Notes: generated by a model from the sequence alone, not told the origin. A stretch of 64,000 nt of DNA from JAGTVG01 sp964389805 (GCA_964389805.1 CAYMFU010000052.1:1-64000); one strand, 5' to 3'. Shown: positions 9,039 through 17,877, counted from the first letter of the stretch. Numbers and translations are program-made.

Positions 9039-10055
9039 TTAATATATTTCAAGCTCCTCAAGAAAGAGTTTTGTGAATTCCGGACCAAACAACCGGGCAT
9101 ATTTTTCCCAGACTGGCTTTACAGTATTCCGGAAAATAAGTTTATCTTTAGATTCCATATAATACATTTGCATATTCGCTTCGATAATTTTTTCCCTAAG
9201 TTCAATTGTATTTTTTTGAAGGAGTTCCACCTGGTAATCAACTGATGCATCTGCCACCTTCTGAATAATATTTCTTCTATCCTCTTCTAGTTCATTCCAC
9301 CAATCGAAATTGACCAATACAACCTCAAGATCTGTGGAGTAATCCCAAATGGTCATAAATTGCTGTACTTCATATAGCCTAGAGCTAAATATAACATCTT
9401 CAGCATTTTCCTGTCCATCAATTGTTTTTAATTGGAGTGCATTATAGACCTCACCCCAGTCCATGGGTACAGGATGGGCTCCCATGGCATTCATATTGTC
9501 TACGAAAAGTTGATTTGTCATGACCCGGAACTTCAAGCCACGAATATCTTCAATGGTACGAACTGGCCGTCTGCTGTTGGTCAGTTGCCGGAATCCGCGT
9601 GGCCACCAGGCAATAACATGAAGGTTTTTAGCATTTAATTCTTTGTTAATCGTATTCAGTGTTGGGCTTTTGCTCTTTATGAACCGGATCACCTGATCCA
9701 TATCCCGGAATAAAAATGGTAAGCTGAAAATGGATGTTTTAGAAACAAGATTTGCCAAATAAGCTGTAGTGGTGACGTGGATTTCAATGGTACCCTGCTG
9801 ACATAATTCTATTTCTGCAGAACCTTTCCCACCCGATAAAACTCCTGAATGATATACCTGGGGAGTTATTTTCCCAATACTTTTCTCATTGATCTTTTCT
9901 GAAAGGTAAATGGCCCCCAGGGTAACAATATCCGAAGGTGCATTCACGAGTGATATTTTCAATTGGAATTCTTCTTTGCGATCCTGTTTTGAGCAACCAT
10001 TGCATATTACAAACACAAGAATAAAAAGAATATATATAGTATTTTTACTATCCAT
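9039..10055 (-). CDS. dctP: TRAP transporter substrate-binding protein (DctP family), lipoprotein
   Basis: A 338-residue DctP-type solute-binding protein. Residues 8-21 are a signal ending at Cys21 (ICNGC), so it is probably a lipoprotein anchored outside the inner membrane. Diagnostic family features are the region TIEIHVTTTAYLANL, LPFLFRDMDQ, and the ligand-clamping part LKFRVMTNQLFVDNMNAMG, with an arginine (RVM) that normally contacts the substrate carboxylate, followed by GQENAEDVIFSSRLYEVQ. The carboxylate-binding arginine supports an acidic substrate. It is the first gene of the three TRAP genes and lies 55 bp downstream of the amidohydrolase gene. Confidence 0.93.
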   Translation of the reverse strand: MDSKNTIYILFILVFVICNGCSKQDRKEEFQLKISLVNAPSDIVTLGAIYLSEKINEKSIGKITPQVYHSGVLSGGKGSAEIELCQQGTIEIHVTTTAYLANLVSKTSIFSLPFLFRDMDQVIRFIKSKSPTLNTINKELNAKNLHVIAWWPRGFRQLTNSRRPVRTIEDIRGLKFRVMTNQLFVDNMNAMGAHPVPMDWGEVYNALQLKTIDGQENAEDVIFSSRLYEVQQFMTIWDYSTDLEVVLVNFDWWNELEEDRRNIIQKVADASVDYQVELLQKNTIELREKIIEANMQMYYMESKDKLIFRNTVKPVWEKYARLFGPEFTKLFLEELEIY

Positions 10056-10110
10056 TTCAGATTAGTTATCAAAACCGGAATTCCAGGATATGAAATTATT
10101 AATGATCATT

Positions 10111-11289
10111 TCATATTTCTGGTTCCTCAGGCTTAACAATCCATTCGCCCTCTTTCAAAACGCCCATTACCTTCTTCAATGCTTTTATATTTTTCAGCGG
10201 ATTACCGTAAACCGCTATGATGTCCGCTTTTTTCCCGGCTGAAAGGGTTCCTGTTCGTTCTTCGATTCCAGCTACTCTCGCACCATGGATTGTTGCTGCC
10301 CGTAGGGCATTTATATTGCTCGCACCCATATCGACCAGGTACCCGATTTCCTTGGCAAGTTCTCCGTGCATCCCGTCAGTCCCTATAGCATATGGGATCC
10401 CGGATGAGATCAGTGCTGTCATCCTGGACATGATCTCATCCCTTTCTTCTTTATGACCAGGTATCAATGCTAAAGGCAAGTGATCGATGCGCTCCTCAAG
10501 AACCAGGGGGCTTGGTGTTAATACCGGCCATGTAGATGACCCCGCTAGCTTATCGATTTGAGCATCACTAATATGATATGCATGTTCCAGGGAATCCAGA
10601 CCTGCTTCCAGTGCCCAGTCCAGGCCTTGTCCACCCACACAATGCGAGGCGGTTTTCAATCCGGATTCATGGGCTTCATCAATCAACACCTTTATCTCTT
10701 CCCTTGTGAGATAGCTTGGAATTGGACCTTCTCCCATCAGTGTACCAGTGATATAAAATTTGATAAGGTCGACACCTTTGGAAATATTTTCTCTTACCGC
10801 TTCTTTGATCTCCGCTGGACCATCGAATGGATATCCCACAAAACCATGTCCGCCAGGAGCCCGAATGCCCTTGCCGGCAACCAGAAGTCTTGGACCTGAA
10901 AGGTGTTTTTCTTCCACGGCTTTTCGACAGCCTATATCAAGAAATTCCTTATCTCCAAGGCAACGGCAAGTTGTAATGCCAGCAAACAGATCTTTTTGCA
11001 TCATGGCAATTGCTCTTGTGGTGAGTTCAGCCACTTCATCACTCATATGATCGAGGTAATTATCTAAGGTAGGATCCATCGAAAGGTGGGTATGGCTGTC
11101 AATCAATCCAGGCATCAAGGTTACACCTTGTAATTCAATTACCTCCTGGGAAGCATCCGTAGGCAATTCTTTAAAAGGTATGATTTCCTTGATTATATTT
11201 CTTTCTATAACGATAGCTCCATTTGGAATGGGAGAATCCTGTATGCCATCCCATAAAAAATCGGCAGATATAACCAGGATTTCCTTCAT
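10111..11289 (-). CDS. Metal-dependent amidohydrolase (prolidase / imidazolonepropionase-like)
   Basis: A 392-residue amidohydrolase-superfamily protein with all metal sites visible: His66 and His68 (SHTHLS), Lys177 (LIKFYITG, probably carbamylated), His216 (ASHCVGG), His236 (LEHAYH) and Asp305 (IGTDGMHG). The small beta-sandwich formed by both ends is present. This pattern resembles Xaa-Pro dipeptidase-like and imidazolonepropionase-like members, which open amide or lactam bonds. There is no signal peptide, so it acts in the cytoplasm, presumably on imported material. It lies 40 bp after a beta-hydroxyacid dehydrogenase gene and 55 bp before the TRAP genes, which suggests the imported compound may carry an amide or lactone bond. 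The exact reaction is not known. Confidence 0.88.
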   Translation of the reverse strand: MKEILVISADFLWDGIQDSPIPNGAIVIERNIIKEIIPFKELPTDASQEVIELQGVTLMPGLIDSHTHLSMDPTLDNYLDHMSDEVAELTTRAIAMMQKDLFAGITTCRCLGDKEFLDIGCRKAVEEKHLSGPRLLVAGKGIRAPGGHGFVGYPFDGPAEIKEAVRENISKGVDLIKFYITGTLMGEGPIPSYLTREEIKVLIDEAHESGLKTASHCVGGQGLDWALEAGLDSLEHAYHISDAQIDKLAGSSTWPVLTPSPLVLEERIDHLPLALIPGHKEERDEIMSRMTALISSGIPYAIGTDGMHGELAKEIGYLVDMGASNINALRAATIHGARVAGIEERTGTLSAGKKADIIAVYGNPLKNIKALKKVMGVLKEGEWIVKPEEPEI

Positions 11290-11329
11290 ATATAATTATA
11301 TTTTATAATTTCCAGATTCATAAAATGAC

Positions 11330-12211
11330 TTAATGATCCACGGCAACAATTTTTTCAACAACATTTATCAATGCCGATCCTTCATGATCATGTAATCCCA
11401 TTTTTTCAGCTTCGGAGAAATATTGACCTATAGCTGTTACAAGGTATGCTGGAAATTTTACGTCATGAGTTGTGTTGACCACTATGGATACATCCTTACA
11501 CATCTGACCCAATCCTCCAGGTGATGGTGTATTTAATAATACACTTTCAGATAAGAGGCGGAAATAATCGCTGCCAGCAATTCCTGATCCAACTACCTGG
11601 CATACCATTGCCGGATCGAGATGTAATGCCCGTGCCAAAGTTATCACTTCCATAACCGCAGCGTGGGTGACCCCTACCAGCAATTGATTACAGTGTTTCA
11701 CAGCTTGACCCTGTCCGGGCTTATCACCTGCATTTACAATATTTCCAATTACACTAAGAACTGGAGATATTTTTTCCACTAATTCCGGAGGGCCTGCGGC
11801 GATCAGGGTAAGATTTGCGTCGGGAATTCTTGCAGGACCTCCGGTAAACGGACAATCTACAAATTCTATGTTTTTATGATTGCATGTATCAGCCATTTTC
11901 TCCAGGCTGTTTCGATTAATCGTACTCATGCATACAACGATACCTCCGGGATCCATACCTTTCAGGATTCCTTTGTTACCCGAAACCGCTTCAGCAGCTT
12001 GAAGGTCATTCAGAACAAGAAGCAGTATGACTTCACAATGTTTCGCTACCGATTCCGCGCTGTTTTGTGAACGCCCACCCGATGACTCAAATGCCGCCAC
12101 CGCTTCTTCCCGGATATCATACCCATGCACCTCAAATCCTCCTTTGAGATATGCCTGACTTATCGGCAGGCCGGTACGACCGAGGCCAATAATTCCAATT
12201 GTTTTAATCAT
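11330..12211 (-). CDS. 3-hydroxyisobutyrate dehydrogenase-family oxidoreductase (GarR-like)
   Basis: A 293-residue beta-hydroxyacid dehydrogenase. The Rossmann motif GLGRTGLPIS (G9/11/14 pattern) ends in the acidic YDIREE, which hints at NAD over NADP. The substrate-binding segment FVDCPFTGGP replaces the more usual D-A-P-V-S-G-G. The catalytic lysine is Lys172 in GQAVKHCNQ. Family members interconvert a hydroxyacid and its semialdehyde, for example tartronate semialdehyde reductase in sugar-acid breakdown. It is the first gene of a minus-strand run leading to the amidohydrolase and TRAP genes. The altered substrate motif makes a specific name unsafe. Confidence 0.88.
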   Translation of the reverse strand: MIKTIGIIGLGRTGLPISQAYLKGGFEVHGYDIREEAVAAFESSGGRSQNSAESVAKHCEVILLLVLNDLQAAEAVSGNKGILKGMDPGGIVVCMSTINRNSLEKMADTCNHKNIEFVDCPFTGGPARIPDANLTLIAAGPPELVEKISPVLSVIGNIVNAGDKPGQGQAVKHCNQLLVGVTHAAVMEVITLARALHLDPAMVCQVVGSGIAGSDYFRLLSESVLLNTPSPGGLGQMCKDVSIVVNTTHDVKFPAYLVTAIGQYFSEAEKMGLHDHEGSALINVVEKIVAVDH

Positions 12212-12290
12212 AATTAATTATTTTGTGCCCTCTGGCCTCTAATGTATTTATTTCCGCAAGATCTAATAAGATGTTATTCCCCACTATATT

Positions 12291-12321
12291 TCAAATTAGC
12301 AAAATTTCAGTAACTCTCAAA
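12291..12321 (-). promoter_or_regulatory. Possible Bacteroidota-type promoter for the dehydrogenase-amidohydrolase-TRAP run
   Basis: On the minus strand TTTG (12318-12321) is followed after 19 bases by TAATTTGA (12291-12298). This fits the -33 element and spacing but matches the -7 box TAnnTTTG imperfectly. It lies about 80 bp upstream of the dehydrogenase start. In AT-rich DNA such matches can arise by chance. Confidence 0.3.
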
Positions 12322-12469
12322 TTAATAGTTGAGTATGAAACTATAGCAATCCCTAAAAATGAAATGTTACTATGGGATGTAGTAAATTTCAAAATCTTTC
12401 AATAGGCATTGAATGCTTCTTTAAAAAGCATTAAGTTGAAAGAGTAATTTTAACAACCATAGTAACGGA

Positions 12470-12500
12470 TTTGCAAATAAATGATTTAGCACTACATTTG
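12470..12500 (+). promoter_or_regulatory. Bacteroidota -33/-7 promoter for the iron-sulfur two-gene unit
   Basis: TTTG (12470-12473), a 19-base spacer and TACATTTG (12493-12500) match the Bacteroidota housekeeping sigma consensus TTTG-N19-TAnnTTTG at every fixed position. Transcription would start near 12507, about 80 bases before the ATG at 12586. The rest of the 374-bp divergent gap (12212-12585) holds no gene. Confidence 0.7.
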
Positions 12501-12585
12501 TTTACTATATTTCAATTGCTGATACATCAATTACCTATTCTTTTAAGACAAGGTCGAAAGAGGGAAGAGATTAACAAATTATTGG

Positions 12586-13425
12586 ATGATAATTAATCAC
12601 AAAAAATGTGTGTCTTGCGGGAATTGTATTCCGGTTTGTCCTATGGGTGCTATTTTCGTGGACACTAATATCAACCGGGCTGTAATCAATGACGATGCTT
12701 GTGTTGAATGCGGAACATGTTACAGAGGGATGAGTACAGAAAACCTCAATCCTGTACTTATCAGGTCGATCCGTAAAATAGCCAGGTTTTTGCGTTTTCG
12801 GTTCGAGCCTGAACCCGATGTATGCCCCACCAGTGCCTTTGAAATGAATGAATTGCAGATGCCCCGGCTTATTCGACAGATATTTTCGGATCCCGTTGTT
12901 GAACATCAATCTACCGGGATCAAGGGGCGTGGAACTGAAGAAGTAAAAACAAATGATGTAAATCTAAGGGTAGATACTGGCGAGGTTGGCTATACCATTG
13001 AATTTGGCAGGCCAGGGGTAGGGGTTCGGTTTTCAGATATCCAGGAGATGACCCGACAGCTGGCTATAGAGGGTGTAACTTTCGAAAAAAACAATCCCAT
13101 TACCCACCTTATGATCAATACAGATACGGGTGATTTACATTCCGACATTCTCAGTGAGAAAATTCTATCAGCCATTGTTGAGATCAAAACGACTATTGAA
13201 AAGGTTGAAGAAGTTTTGGAAACAGTAAATAAAGTAAATCAAAATATTGATACCGTGGTGGCCGTTGGCATATCCACAAGATGTGATGAAAACGGTGAGG
13301 ATAATCTCCTTGCTCCACGGCTGGAAGATCTGGGGGCTTTCTATGAAAGAGCCAAAACTAACTTTGGATTGGGCCGTATTACAAATACCCGATTAAAATC
13401 TGAAAAAGAAGATATTAAATTATGA
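12586..13425 (+). CDS. Ferredoxin-like protein with a split second [4Fe-4S] motif and an unrecognised C-terminal domain
   Basis: A 279-residue cytoplasmic protein. The first cluster motif is standard: Cys8, 11, 14 and 18 (CVSCGNCIPVCP). The second begins normally at Cys39, 42 and 45 (CVECGTC), but the fourth cysteine with its following proline (DVCPTSAF) is only at Cys80, after an insert of about 31 residues rich in Arg and Ile. Residues 120-265 form a separate domain (TNDVNLRV, GEVGYTIEFGRPGVGVRF, VVAVGIST, KTNFGLGRI) that I do not recognise. The stop overlaps the start of the next gene (ATGA), so the two proteins are translationally coupled and probably work together. A strong promoter lies upstream. 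An electron-transfer or iron-sulfur enzyme subunit is inferred; no reaction can be assigned. Confidence 0.85.
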   Translation: MIINHKKCVSCGNCIPVCPMGAIFVDTNINRAVINDDACVECGTCYRGMSTENLNPVLIRSIRKIARFLRFRFEPEPDVCPTSAFEMNELQMPRLIRQIFSDPVVEHQSTGIKGRGTEEVKTNDVNLRVDTGEVGYTIEFGRPGVGVRFSDIQEMTRQLAIEGVTFEKNNPITHLMINTDTGDLHSDILSEKILSAIVEIKTTIEKVEEVLETVNKVNQNIDTVVAVGISTRCDENGEDNLLAPRLEDLGAFYERAKTNFGLGRITNTRLKSEKEDIKL

Positions 13426-14096
13426 CTAATACACTCCATCGTTACGGAAAAGCTGATAGTTTCAAAGATGACTATATAATTTTCGCAATTCCTTCCAAGG
13501 GTAAAAATGATGAAGACTGCATTCCAAAACTCAAAGATTTTCTGAAGATATGTGCCAGGCACAATCCTGTAAACATGGGTAATGGACAAAGAGGAACACT
13601 CACTCCGGATAAAGATCTTGGTCCCAGTTCACACTGGAATCGTTCAGGGCAGCCAGACTTTGAAGCGGTCATAGATGGGGTGGATAAACCGGGCACTGTC
13701 TCAGCTGTTTTTGGTGATGCATCGAGCGCAACCGAGTGCCTTCAGGAAATCATAGAAGCTGACTTCGGTATATCTGTCAACATAAGCACCTCTGTTGAAA
13801 ACGCTAAGGAAGCGGCCCATAAATGTAGTATTTCAAGGCATAGTGTTGAATATGCGCTAGCTGTTAATGATCCGCATGATCATCTCCCCAATTCACAGAT
13901 CCTGTCACTTTCGACCATGTGCGGACATGGTATGGTTTCCTTTAATCTGGCCAGGAAGATGTTGGATATGGTTCGTGAAGGAAGGCGAACGCCCGAACAG
14001 GCTGTGGCTACACTTACGCGATTCTGTCCTTGTGGTGTTTATAATCCTGCCAGGGCAAAACGGCTTTTGATGGAAGCCTGCAAGGAACAAAAATGA
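13422..14096 (+). CDS. Cys/His-rich partner protein of unknown function
   Basis: A 224-residue protein without signal peptide or membrane segments, overlapping the ferredoxin-like gene by 4 bases. The N-terminal half is polar and contains NMGNGQRGTLTPDKDLG. The middle (90-150) has alternating strand/helix character. The most striking part is the C-terminal quarter: STMCGHGMVSF (Cys167, His169) and, 33 residues on, RFCPCGVYNPARAKRLL (Cys202, Cys204). Other cysteines are 33, 44, 106, 135 and 220. The spaced C-x-H and C-x-C pairs look like a metal or iron-sulfur site. I do not recognise the family. Its coupling to a ferredoxin-like gene suggests a two-subunit redox enzyme or a cofactor-handling pair serving the surrounding sugar-acid locus. 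Confidence 0.82.
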   Translation: MTNTLHRYGKADSFKDDYIIFAIPSKGKNDEDCIPKLKDFLKICARHNPVNMGNGQRGTLTPDKDLGPSSHWNRSGQPDFEAVIDGVDKPGTVSAVFGDASSATECLQEIIEADFGISVNISTSVENAKEAAHKCSISRHSVEYALAVNDPHDHLPNSQILSLSTMCGHGMVSFNLARKMLDMVREGRRTPEQAVATLTRFCPCGVYNPARAKRLLMEACKEQK

Positions 14097-14116
14097 CGAA
14101 ACTGGAAATTGGTATT

Positions 14117-14134
14117 ATAAATTCCGGAATTTAT
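14117..14134. other. 18-bp perfect palindrome between convergent genes
   Basis: ATAAATTCCGGAATTTAT reads the same on both strands and fills the space just before the stop of the minus-strand gene at 14135. As RNA it would make a 9-bp hairpin with no loop and no T-run, so it is a weak terminator at best. A protein-binding site is another reading. Confidence 0.4.
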
Positions 14135-15325
14135 TTATTCCAGATCAAAATGTAATCTGGGAGCGAATTGCCCACCTTTGTTTTCCATTGATTTAAAGGC
14201 AGCATTTACAGCGCCAAGTGGTTTTATGGCTAATCCTAATGTTTCACCATCAATCAATCTTTGAAGAACAGGTCTGGAAAGTGTAAACAAAGTAGTGCTC
14301 CCATTTTTATGGGATACTTCAGAATCAATTACCATCTGCGTGTTTATTACATTTTGAATAGGTTTCCATTGTCTTAATTGATCATAGGTTACTGATTCCT
14401 GTTCCCATGAAGGATCTCCTCCTATAATCTCAACAACCCTGACCATTCCAAAATCTTTCTGATAATCCGGAGATCGTTGAAGAGAATGTGTCACAAGTTC
14501 AAGCAATCCGGATCTGCTAACATTTCTGCCTTTATATTCCTCCATGTTCCATCGCAAAAGGATGATCTGACTCCCGCCTGTTGCCAGGAGTTGTGTGTTG
14601 TCCCCCACGCCAGCTCTCCAGTTATTAAAATTCATATCCGGAAAATCCCGGTCAATAGTGGCATCTTCACTTACAGCATGGTGGTATCCGAAGGCGGTTG
14701 GTTTCTCAAGAGGAGGGTGGTATGGCATTGGCTCACCAAGGTCCTTATCTGAATTTTCACGAATAACTACATCCACCTTGAAATAATCGATATCAATACG
14801 ATATACGCCATTCCCCCAATCCATGAGTGCAAGTTGTGCATTTATCCGGTCTCCGGCCTGGACCTCAAAATCTTTGGTAGTCATACTTATGGTATGCCAA
14901 TTCCAGGTATCCGGAATGTCATATTCCATAAGGTGGGAATGAAAGTCAGTGGTTCTCTGATGATTGAAATGCAGATTTACGCGCCTGGGCGCATGGCTTG
15001 TTCTAATTTTTGCCTCAACCCGTAATTCATACCCGGGTTTTATCAATTGGTCTATATTCAGGCCAGGCACCTCTACCTTGATGAGTGCCCACCATATATT
15101 CTGCCTATCCTTACTGGCATCAACAATAATGGAAGCATATCCATTAGATTGCACAAATTCCATTTTGGCCTGTCCGTCACCTGTCGCATATCCCCAACCC
15201 TCCGGAGTTTTCATTCCATCCTCAGGTATGGTGCCTTCAAAGTTTTCAATAAATTGCCCATTGGCTTTGATCATATAAAAGCATAACAAAATGGGTAAAA
15301 ATGATTTAAGGATTTGCTGTATCAT
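14135..15325 (-). CDS. Secreted protein with carbohydrate-binding-like beta-sandwich
   Basis: A 396-residue secreted protein: residues 3-23 are a signal peptide ending in ANGQ. Residues 25-190 have the aromatic-rich beta-strand pattern of carbohydrate-binding jelly-roll modules (WGYATGDG, YELRVEAKIRT, WNWHTISM, YRIDIDYFKVDV). Residues 250-396 form a second beta-rich domain ending in a structural repeat region (VTYDQLRQW, TTLFTLSRPVLQRLI, APRLHFDLE) that resembles the accessory domains found on polysaccharide lyases. No catalytic residues are recognisable. It lies 110 bp downstream of the semialdehyde dehydrogenase gene on the same strand, so it probably binds or positions the polymer whose sugar acids feed this locus. 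Confidence 0.7.
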   Translation of the reverse strand: MIQQILKSFLPILLCFYMIKANGQFIENFEGTIPEDGMKTPEGWGYATGDGQAKMEFVQSNGYASIIVDASKDRQNIWWALIKVEVPGLNIDQLIKPGYELRVEAKIRTSHAPRRVNLHFNHQRTTDFHSHLMEYDIPDTWNWHTISMTTKDFEVQAGDRINAQLALMDWGNGVYRIDIDYFKVDVVIRENSDKDLGEPMPYHPPLEKPTAFGYHHAVSEDATIDRDFPDMNFNNWRAGVGDNTQLLATGGSQIILLRWNMEEYKGRNVSRSGLLELVTHSLQRSPDYQKDFGMVRVVEIIGGDPSWEQESVTYDQLRQWKPIQNVINTQMVIDSEVSHKNGSTTLFTLSRPVLQRLIDGETLGLAIKPLGAVNAAFKSMENKGGQFAPRLHFDLE

Positions 15326-15435
15326 GGATCTATTTTTAAAAAATCATATTATAATGTGATCATATAAATATATCATATTGACATTGAAATGATCGAATTA
15401 ATATCAAAATGTATTTAAATATTACTTTTAATAAT

Positions 15436-17013
15436 CTATCTGGTCCACTCACCATTATATAACCGCCATACCTTCCTGGGATTTGCCTGTTGCAATTCTT
15501 CTGGTAACAAATGATCTGGGAAATTCTGATAACATACCGGTCTGGTAAATCGATATATTGAGGCAGTTCCTACTGAAGTGGTCCTGCTATCAGTAGTGGC
15601 CGGGTAGGGACCCCCATGATGCATTGCATGACATACCTCTACTCCTGTTGGGAATGCATTTATGAGCAATCGCCCCACTTTTTGCTCCAATATATAGATA
15701 AGGTCTTTATAATTATCAAGTTCTTCATCTGTGGCAAATAATGATGCTGTTAAATGACCTTTCATTTTTGAGGCAATAGATATAAGATCTTTATTATCTT
15801 TTGCCGAAACCACAAGTGAAGAAGGGCCGAATACTTCTTCTTCAAGGCCATTATTCTTTAAGAAATCCGGGCTATTCACCTGGTAGATTGATGCCGAAAC
15901 ATTGAATTCCTCGGTTCCATCTTTTCCCTTAGCTATTTGATGAACCCCAAATTGTTGGGACATATTGTTACGGCCTAGCTCATAAGCCTGATGTATGGCT
16001 TCCGTCAGCATAGTCCCTGCCTCAGTTTTTGATACTGAATCTGAGAATTCTTTATAGAATACTTCAGTTGAAAGACATTCTTCAGTAATCACCAATCCGG
16101 GATTAGTGCAGAATTGACCTACGCCCAGGGTAATCGAAGCTGTCAGGCCCTCTGCAATTTCCAGACTTTTTGCTTTCATAGCCCCGGGTAAAATAAATAC
16201 TGGATTTACACTGCCCATTTCAGCATAAACTGGAATGGGTTCCTCTCTCCTCGCTGCAGCATCATATAGAGCCTTTCCTCCATTAAAAGATCCTGTAAAT
16301 CCTATTGCCTTAAGATGCTTGTTTTGTACAATAGCCAGGCCTACTTCATTAGATTGTCCATGAACCAATGAAAAAGTTCCATCCGGCATTTTATATTCCA
16401 GAATAGCTTTACGAATGGCATTACCCACAAGTTCAGAAGTACCCGGATGCGCAGGGTGAGCTTTGACAATAATAGTGCACCCTGCCGCGAGGGCTGATGC
16501 TGTATCTCCTCCGGCTACAGAAAAGGCCAGAGGGAAATTACTGGCACCAAAAATTCCAATAGGTCCCAGAGCCACCTGCATACTCCTGACATCAGGTTTT
16601 GGCAATGGCTTTCTCTCAGGATCGCTGCGATCAATTCTTGCATTTACCCATGATCCTTCCCTGAGAAAACCAGCAAATAGCTTTAATTGATTTATGGTTC
16701 TACCCCGCTCACCAGTTATTCTTGCCTCAGGAAGTCCTGTCTCCTCGCAACATCTCTGGATCAACTCATTTCCAGCATTTTCAATATTCTCTGCCATGCA
16801 TTCGAGAAAATCAGCCCTGCGATCTCCATCAATTTTCCTGTATTCCTGAAATGCATCAGCTGCCTTCCGGGCAGCTTCATTGACTTCTTGTAGAGTTGCT
16901 TCCCTGAAATCAGGCAGCAATTTTTCACCGTTTGATGGATTTATGGCATTAAACTTCTTATTTCCATTGCTGGAAAGTTCATTGCCGAGAAAGTTTTGAC
17001 CAGTTAGTTCCAT
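15436..17013 (-). CDS. 2,5-dioxovalerate (2-oxoglutarate semialdehyde) dehydrogenase
   Basis: A 525-residue aldehyde dehydrogenase of the type that oxidises 2-oxoglutarate semialdehyde to 2-oxoglutarate with NADP. The N-terminus (TGQNFLGNELSSNG) and length match that subfamily rather than ordinary ALDHs. Glu265 in YAEMGSVNP is the general base and Cys302 in GQFCTNPG the nucleophile; the coenzyme loop GFTGSFNGG is present. It starts 6 bp after the FAH-family gene. The two together form the last two steps of the oxidative pentose / hexarate pathways: dehydration of a 2-keto-3-deoxy acid, then oxidation to 2-oxoglutarate. The same enzyme also closes hydroxyproline breakdown, but no proline-racemase-type gene is seen here. 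Confidence 0.9.
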   Translation of the reverse strand: MELTGQNFLGNELSSNGNKKFNAINPSNGEKLLPDFREATLQEVNEAARKAADAFQEYRKIDGDRRADFLECMAENIENAGNELIQRCCEETGLPEARITGERGRTINQLKLFAGFLREGSWVNARIDRSDPERKPLPKPDVRSMQVALGPIGIFGASNFPLAFSVAGGDTASALAAGCTIIVKAHPAHPGTSELVGNAIRKAILEYKMPDGTFSLVHGQSNEVGLAIVQNKHLKAIGFTGSFNGGKALYDAAARREEPIPVYAEMGSVNPVFILPGAMKAKSLEIAEGLTASITLGVGQFCTNPGLVITEECLSTEVFYKEFSDSVSKTEAGTMLTEAIHQAYELGRNNMSQQFGVHQIAKGKDGTEEFNVSASIYQVNSPDFLKNNGLEEEVFGPSSLVVSAKDNKDLISIASKMKGHLTASLFATDEELDNYKDLIYILEQKVGRLLINAFPTGVEVCHAMHHGGPYPATTDSRTTSVGTASIYRFTRPVCYQNFPDHLLPEELQQANPRKVWRLYNGEWTR

Positions 17014-17019
17014 TATATA

Positions 17020-17856
17020 TTATTTTACAGTATTCTTTAAAGTCCCAATGGGAAGAATGGTTATGTGAATTTCATCTCCTTGATTCAAGGTGAAATCTGA
17101 TGAGGGGACGATCCCCGTCCCTGTCATAAGGAAGCTGCCATTGGGGAAACTACATTCGCGGTATAGAAAAGAAACCAATTCTTCCGGACAGCGTTTCATT
17201 TGTTTAAGATTGGTTTCACCATCAAAAATTTGCTTTCCGTCTCTATAAATACTCATCTGGATCAAAGTATCCCTTTCCAGGGAAGTTTCAGTCACATATA
17301 TACAGGGCCCTATGGATGCACACCCATCGTAGGTTTTTGCCTGTGGCAGATATAAGGGATTTTCTCCTTCTATACTTCTGGAGCTCATGTCATTTCCAAT
17401 AGTAAAACCTATAATTTTTCCACTTGAAGAAATGGCAAGCGTAAGTTCAGGTTCGGGCACATTCCATTCCGAATCTTTACGGATCCTGACTTCTTCTCCC
17501 GGGCCAACGGTTCTGGAAGCGGTAGCCTTGAAAAAAAGTTCCGGGCGCTCGGCTTCATACACATGTGCATAAAATTGTCCTCCTCCGGAGTTTTTTGATT
17601 CTTCCTGTCTGCCAAGTTTGCTGTTAAAATAGGTCACCCCGCTAGCCCAGATCTCCTGGTTTTGAATGGGTGCGAGAATTTCCGTTTCAAGGACTGCTTT
17701 TCCGTTTTTAATGGGATCCTGCTCCAGAGTAATTTTTTGTACTTTGTTAAACAGGTCATCATCATCGAAAAAAGTATCCCAATTTTCATCTTCGAGAAAA
17801 TAGAATTTGCCTTTCGTTTCAATGATAATTCCTCTCTTTACTCTATATAATCTCAT
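17020..17856 (-). CDS. FAH-family hydrolase, probably 2-keto-3-deoxy-pentonate dehydratase
   Basis: A 278-residue fumarylacetoacetase-fold protein. The metal-binding Glu135 and Glu137 (VPEPELTLAI), Asp156 (GNDMSSRSIE) and the lysine of AKTYDG (Lys174) form the standard active site; the C-terminal SFPNGSFLMTGTGIVP is also typical. In this genomic setting, 6 bp before a 2,5-dioxovalerate dehydrogenase gene, the best functional match is 2-dehydro-3-deoxy-D-arabinonate dehydratase or a close relative, giving 2-oxoglutarate semialdehyde. Other FAH enzymes act on acylpyruvates, so the assignment rests on context. It begins 21 bp after the beta-helix gene, so the three genes form one operon. Confidence 0.82.
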   Translation of the reverse strand: MRLYRVKRGIIIETKGKFYFLEDENWDTFFDDDDLFNKVQKITLEQDPIKNGKAVLETEILAPIQNQEIWASGVTYFNSKLGRQEESKNSGGGQFYAHVYEAERPELFFKATASRTVGPGEEVRIRKDSEWNVPEPELTLAISSSGKIIGFTIGNDMSSRSIEGENPLYLPQAKTYDGCASIGPCIYVTETSLERDTLIQMSIYRDGKQIFDGETNLKQMKRCPEELVSFLYRECSFPNGSFLMTGTGIVPSSDFTLNQGDEIHITILPIGTLKNTVK

Positions 17857-17877
17857 ATTAAATCAATTATCGCCTTT

